Of a stretch of DNA of 64,000 nucleotides, positions 62,294-64,000 are shown one piece after another. Every line of letters begins with the position of its first letter. Position 1 is the first letter of the stretch. Below the pieces are notes generated by a model that was not told where the DNA came from, did not search any database, and saw nothing but the letters and a program-made list of their open reading frames with translations. The stretch is from assembly GCF_000430585.1 (NCBI RefSeq), contig NZ_AUMH01000013.1, forward strand, positions 1 through 64,000. Reading direction: 5' to 3'. The stretch comes from Alicyclobacillus herbarius DSM 13609 (GTDB taxonomy: Bacteria > Bacillota > Bacilli > Alicyclobacillales > Alicyclobacillaceae). The position numbers and the translations under genes are program-made.

Positions 62294-64000
62294 ATGAGGA
62301 TTTGTTCGGTGCGCCATATCGACGGGCCCAACTTGTATATCTATCGGCCGATTCTCATTGCCGATGTCGATCTCGAAGATTTAACCGAGCGGGAGAGCCG
62401 CGAATTTCCGGGCTTCAACGAGCGGCTCCTGGCCGAGTTCCCTGGGCTTTGCGAGCATCACTGCGCGAAGGGGGAGCCGGGCGGATTTGTCGAACGCCTG
62501 CACGGAGGGACGTATTTCGGACATATCGTCGAACACCTGGCGATTGAGTTGGCCTGCTGCGTGGGCATTGACGTTCATTACGGCAAGACCCTGTACGCCG
62601 GCGGCCCTGGCCAGTACGAAATTGTCATGGAGTGTAAGGCCTACCGCTGTCAACGCTATCTGCTCGAGGCGGCGATGTGGATTGTCGAGTCCATCCTGGC
62701 CGGGAAGTCGTATTCCCTCGACGACATCATGGCCCGAGCGGAAGAGATCCTGCGCGAGACGGCGCTGGGCCCTAGTACCCAGGCGATTGTCGATGCCGCC
62801 ACGCAGCGCGGCATCCCGGTGCGGCGCTTGAACGAAGGGAGCCTCGTCCAGTTGGGGCACGGGAAAAAACGAAAGCTGGTCCAGGCCACGCTCACCGATA
62901 ACACCTCGGCCGTGGCGGTGGACATCGCCTCCGACAAATCGCTGACCAAAGAGATCCTGGGGAGCGCCGGCATTCCAGTCCCGCATGGGGGATGGGCGGA
63001 CGATGAGGAGGAAGCTGTCGCCCAGTTCCGCCGCCTGCGCTCTCCGGTGGTCATCAAGCCTTATAACGGGAATCAGGGCCGCGGCGTCAGCCTGAACCTG
63101 GTCAGCGAAGAGGAGGTCCGCCTCGCCTATCGCTTTGCCAGCCGCTATAACCGGCGCGTGATTGTCGAGCGATACGTAGAGGGGAAAAACATCCGCCTCC
63201 TGGTGGTGGCCGGGAAGCTGGCAGCAGCCAGCGAACGCATCCCCCCGACCGTACGCGGGGACGGGTATCAGAGCGTCCGGCAGCTGGTCGCCGAGGTCAA
63301 CGCGCACCCAAACCGGGGAGCGGATCATGAAAAACCGCTGACCCGCATCCCAATGGATGAGGTGGCGGAGCAAGTCTTGGCCCGGCAGGGATTGTCGCCA
63401 GACGATGTACCCGCGTCCGGCCGCGTCGTCCTCCTGCGCGACAGCGCCAACCTGTCCACCGGGGGCGAGGCGGTCGATGTCACCGGGCAGCTGGACGAGA
63501 CGTATCGACTCATCGCCGAGCGGGCCGCGCGTTTGGTGGGCCTAGACGTATGCGGCATCGACATGATTGTGCCCGCGATTCACCGACCGCCGCAGGAGGA
63601 CGAAGAATGCGCCGTCGTCGAGGTCAACGCCGCCCCCGGCATCCGTATGCACCAGCATCCCTCCTATGGGGTCACCCGCGACGTGGCCCAGGCAATTGTC
63701 AACTCGCTGTTTCCCGGCCGGGACAACGGCCGCATCCCGTTAGTTTCCGTGACTGGCACCAACGGCAAGACGACCATCACTCGCCTCATCGGCCACGGGC
63801 TCGCGGCCACCGGGCGCACGGTGGGCATGACCACAACCGGCGGGGTGTTTATCGGCGGCAAACAGGTGCTCTCCGGAGATACCACCGGTCCTGCCAGCGC
63901 CCGCCTTGTCTTGTCCGATCCGTCCGTGGAAGCGGCGGTTTTGGAGACGGCGCGGGGCGGCATCGTCCGCGGGGGGCTGGCGTACGACCGGGCGAATGTG
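62294..64000 (+). CDS. cphA: Cyanophycin synthetase (partial, cut by window end)
   Basis: 569 codons visible from ATG 62294 (AGGAGC upstream), open at the right edge. The N-domain ends near residue 160; the ATP-grasp domain (residues about 200-480) shows DKSLTKEILGSAGIPVPHGG, VVIKPYNGNQGRGVSLNLVS and EVNAAPGIRMHQHP. The Mur-ligase-like domain begins with the P-loop SVTGTNGKTTITRLIGHGL (residues about 482-500). It adds Asp and Arg in turn to build multi-L-arginyl-poly-L-aspartate. With cphB this makes a nitrogen-store cycle. Confidence 0.95.
   Translation, partial: MRICSVRHIDGPNLYIYRPILIADVDLEDLTERESREFPGFNERLLAEFPGLCEHHCAKGEPGGFVERLHGGTYFGHIVEHLAIELACCVGIDVHYGKTLYAGGPGQYEIVMECKAYRCQRYLLEAAMWIVESILAGKSYSLDDIMARAEEILRETALGPSTQAIVDAATQRGIPVRRLNEGSLVQLGHGKKRKLVQATLTDNTSAVAVDIASDKSLTKEILGSAGIPVPHGGWADDEEEAVAQFRRLRSPVVIKPYNGNQGRGVSLNLVSEEEVRLAYRFASRYNRRVIVERYVEGKNIRLLVVAGKLAAASERIPPTVRGDGYQSVRQLVAEVNAHPNRGADHEKPLTRIPMDEVAEQVLARQGLSPDDVPASGRVVLLRDSANLSTGGEAVDVTGQLDETYRLIAERAARLVGLDVCGIDMIVPAIHRPPQEDEECAVVEVNAAPGIRMHQHPSYGVTRDVAQAIVNSLFPGRDNGRIPLVSVTGTNGKTTITRLIGHGLAATGRTVGMTTTGGVFIGGKQVLSGDTTGPASARLVLSDPSVEAAVLETARGGIVRGGLAYDRANV

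Overview
The window looks like a chromosome segment of a GC-rich, endospore-forming Firmicute of the Bacillales, most like the Alicyclobacillaceae; the genus cannot be fixed from sequence alone. The right half keeps the Bacillus near-origin gene order tadA - SRP RNA - dnaX - yaaK - recR - yaaL - bofA - csfB - yaaO - tmk - yaaQ - holB - yaaT - yabA - rsmI - abrB - metG - tatD - rnmV - ksgA - yabG - veg - sspF. Sporulation genes (bofA, csfB, ytaF, yabG, sspF, a yheC/D-like gene, a spoVB-like flippase) mark a spore former. Compared with Bacillus, yaaR is missing between yaaQ and holB, yabB and yazA are missing between yabA and rsmI, and several genes are inserted (a PAS histidine kinase, the flippase, a malic enzyme, a ykuK-like gene, a GT2). 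The window ends in a cyanophycin locus (cphB and the start of cphA).

The left half (1-36 kb) is accessory. It opens with the trailer end of a CRISPR array beside a WYL regulator. Then come gluQRS; a type I toxin-antitoxin locus of the small holin-like class with a second, degenerate copy 3.4 kb away; a deleted glutathione-peroxidase remnant; and a FAD aromatic hydroxylase with an IclR regulator and a tandem palindromic operator. These are followed by a macrodomain gene, nadA, proC under a proline-type T-box, an initiator tRNA, an acetolactate-synthase-like gene with a divergent LysR regulator, and several small mobile-associated genes. A dispersed palindromic repeat (core TCCGGAAAGGGGTCAG) occurs near 11.3-11.5 kb, 42.2 kb and 46.7-46.9 kb and touches the ends or leaders of genes.

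The most interesting region is 20.1-28.3 kb. Five same-strand genes encode a small secreted protein with a signal peptide, a GT-C-type membrane glycosyltransferase, a UbiA-type prenyl-phosphate transferase, a lactococcin-972-type bacteriocin-associated membrane protein and its ABC ATPase. They lie next to a divergent HTH-TPR regulator of RRNPP type. Between regulator and cluster sits a 43-codon ORF with a strong ribosome-binding site that encodes a Phr/PapR-like pre-peptide, and a perfect 16-bp palindrome overlaps the divergent promoters. Together this reads as a quorum-sensing-controlled, possibly glycosylated, secreted antimicrobial or signal system. The functional link is inference.

Regulatory RNAs seen directly are two T-boxes (proC, specifier CCC; metG, specifier ATG), an SRP RNA of the Bacillus type in its tip domain, two tRNAs and two antisense-RNA promoters of the toxin-antitoxin copies. 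Start codons were moved from the longest ORF wherever a ribosome-binding site or family alignment favoured another site; these choices are stated per gene.
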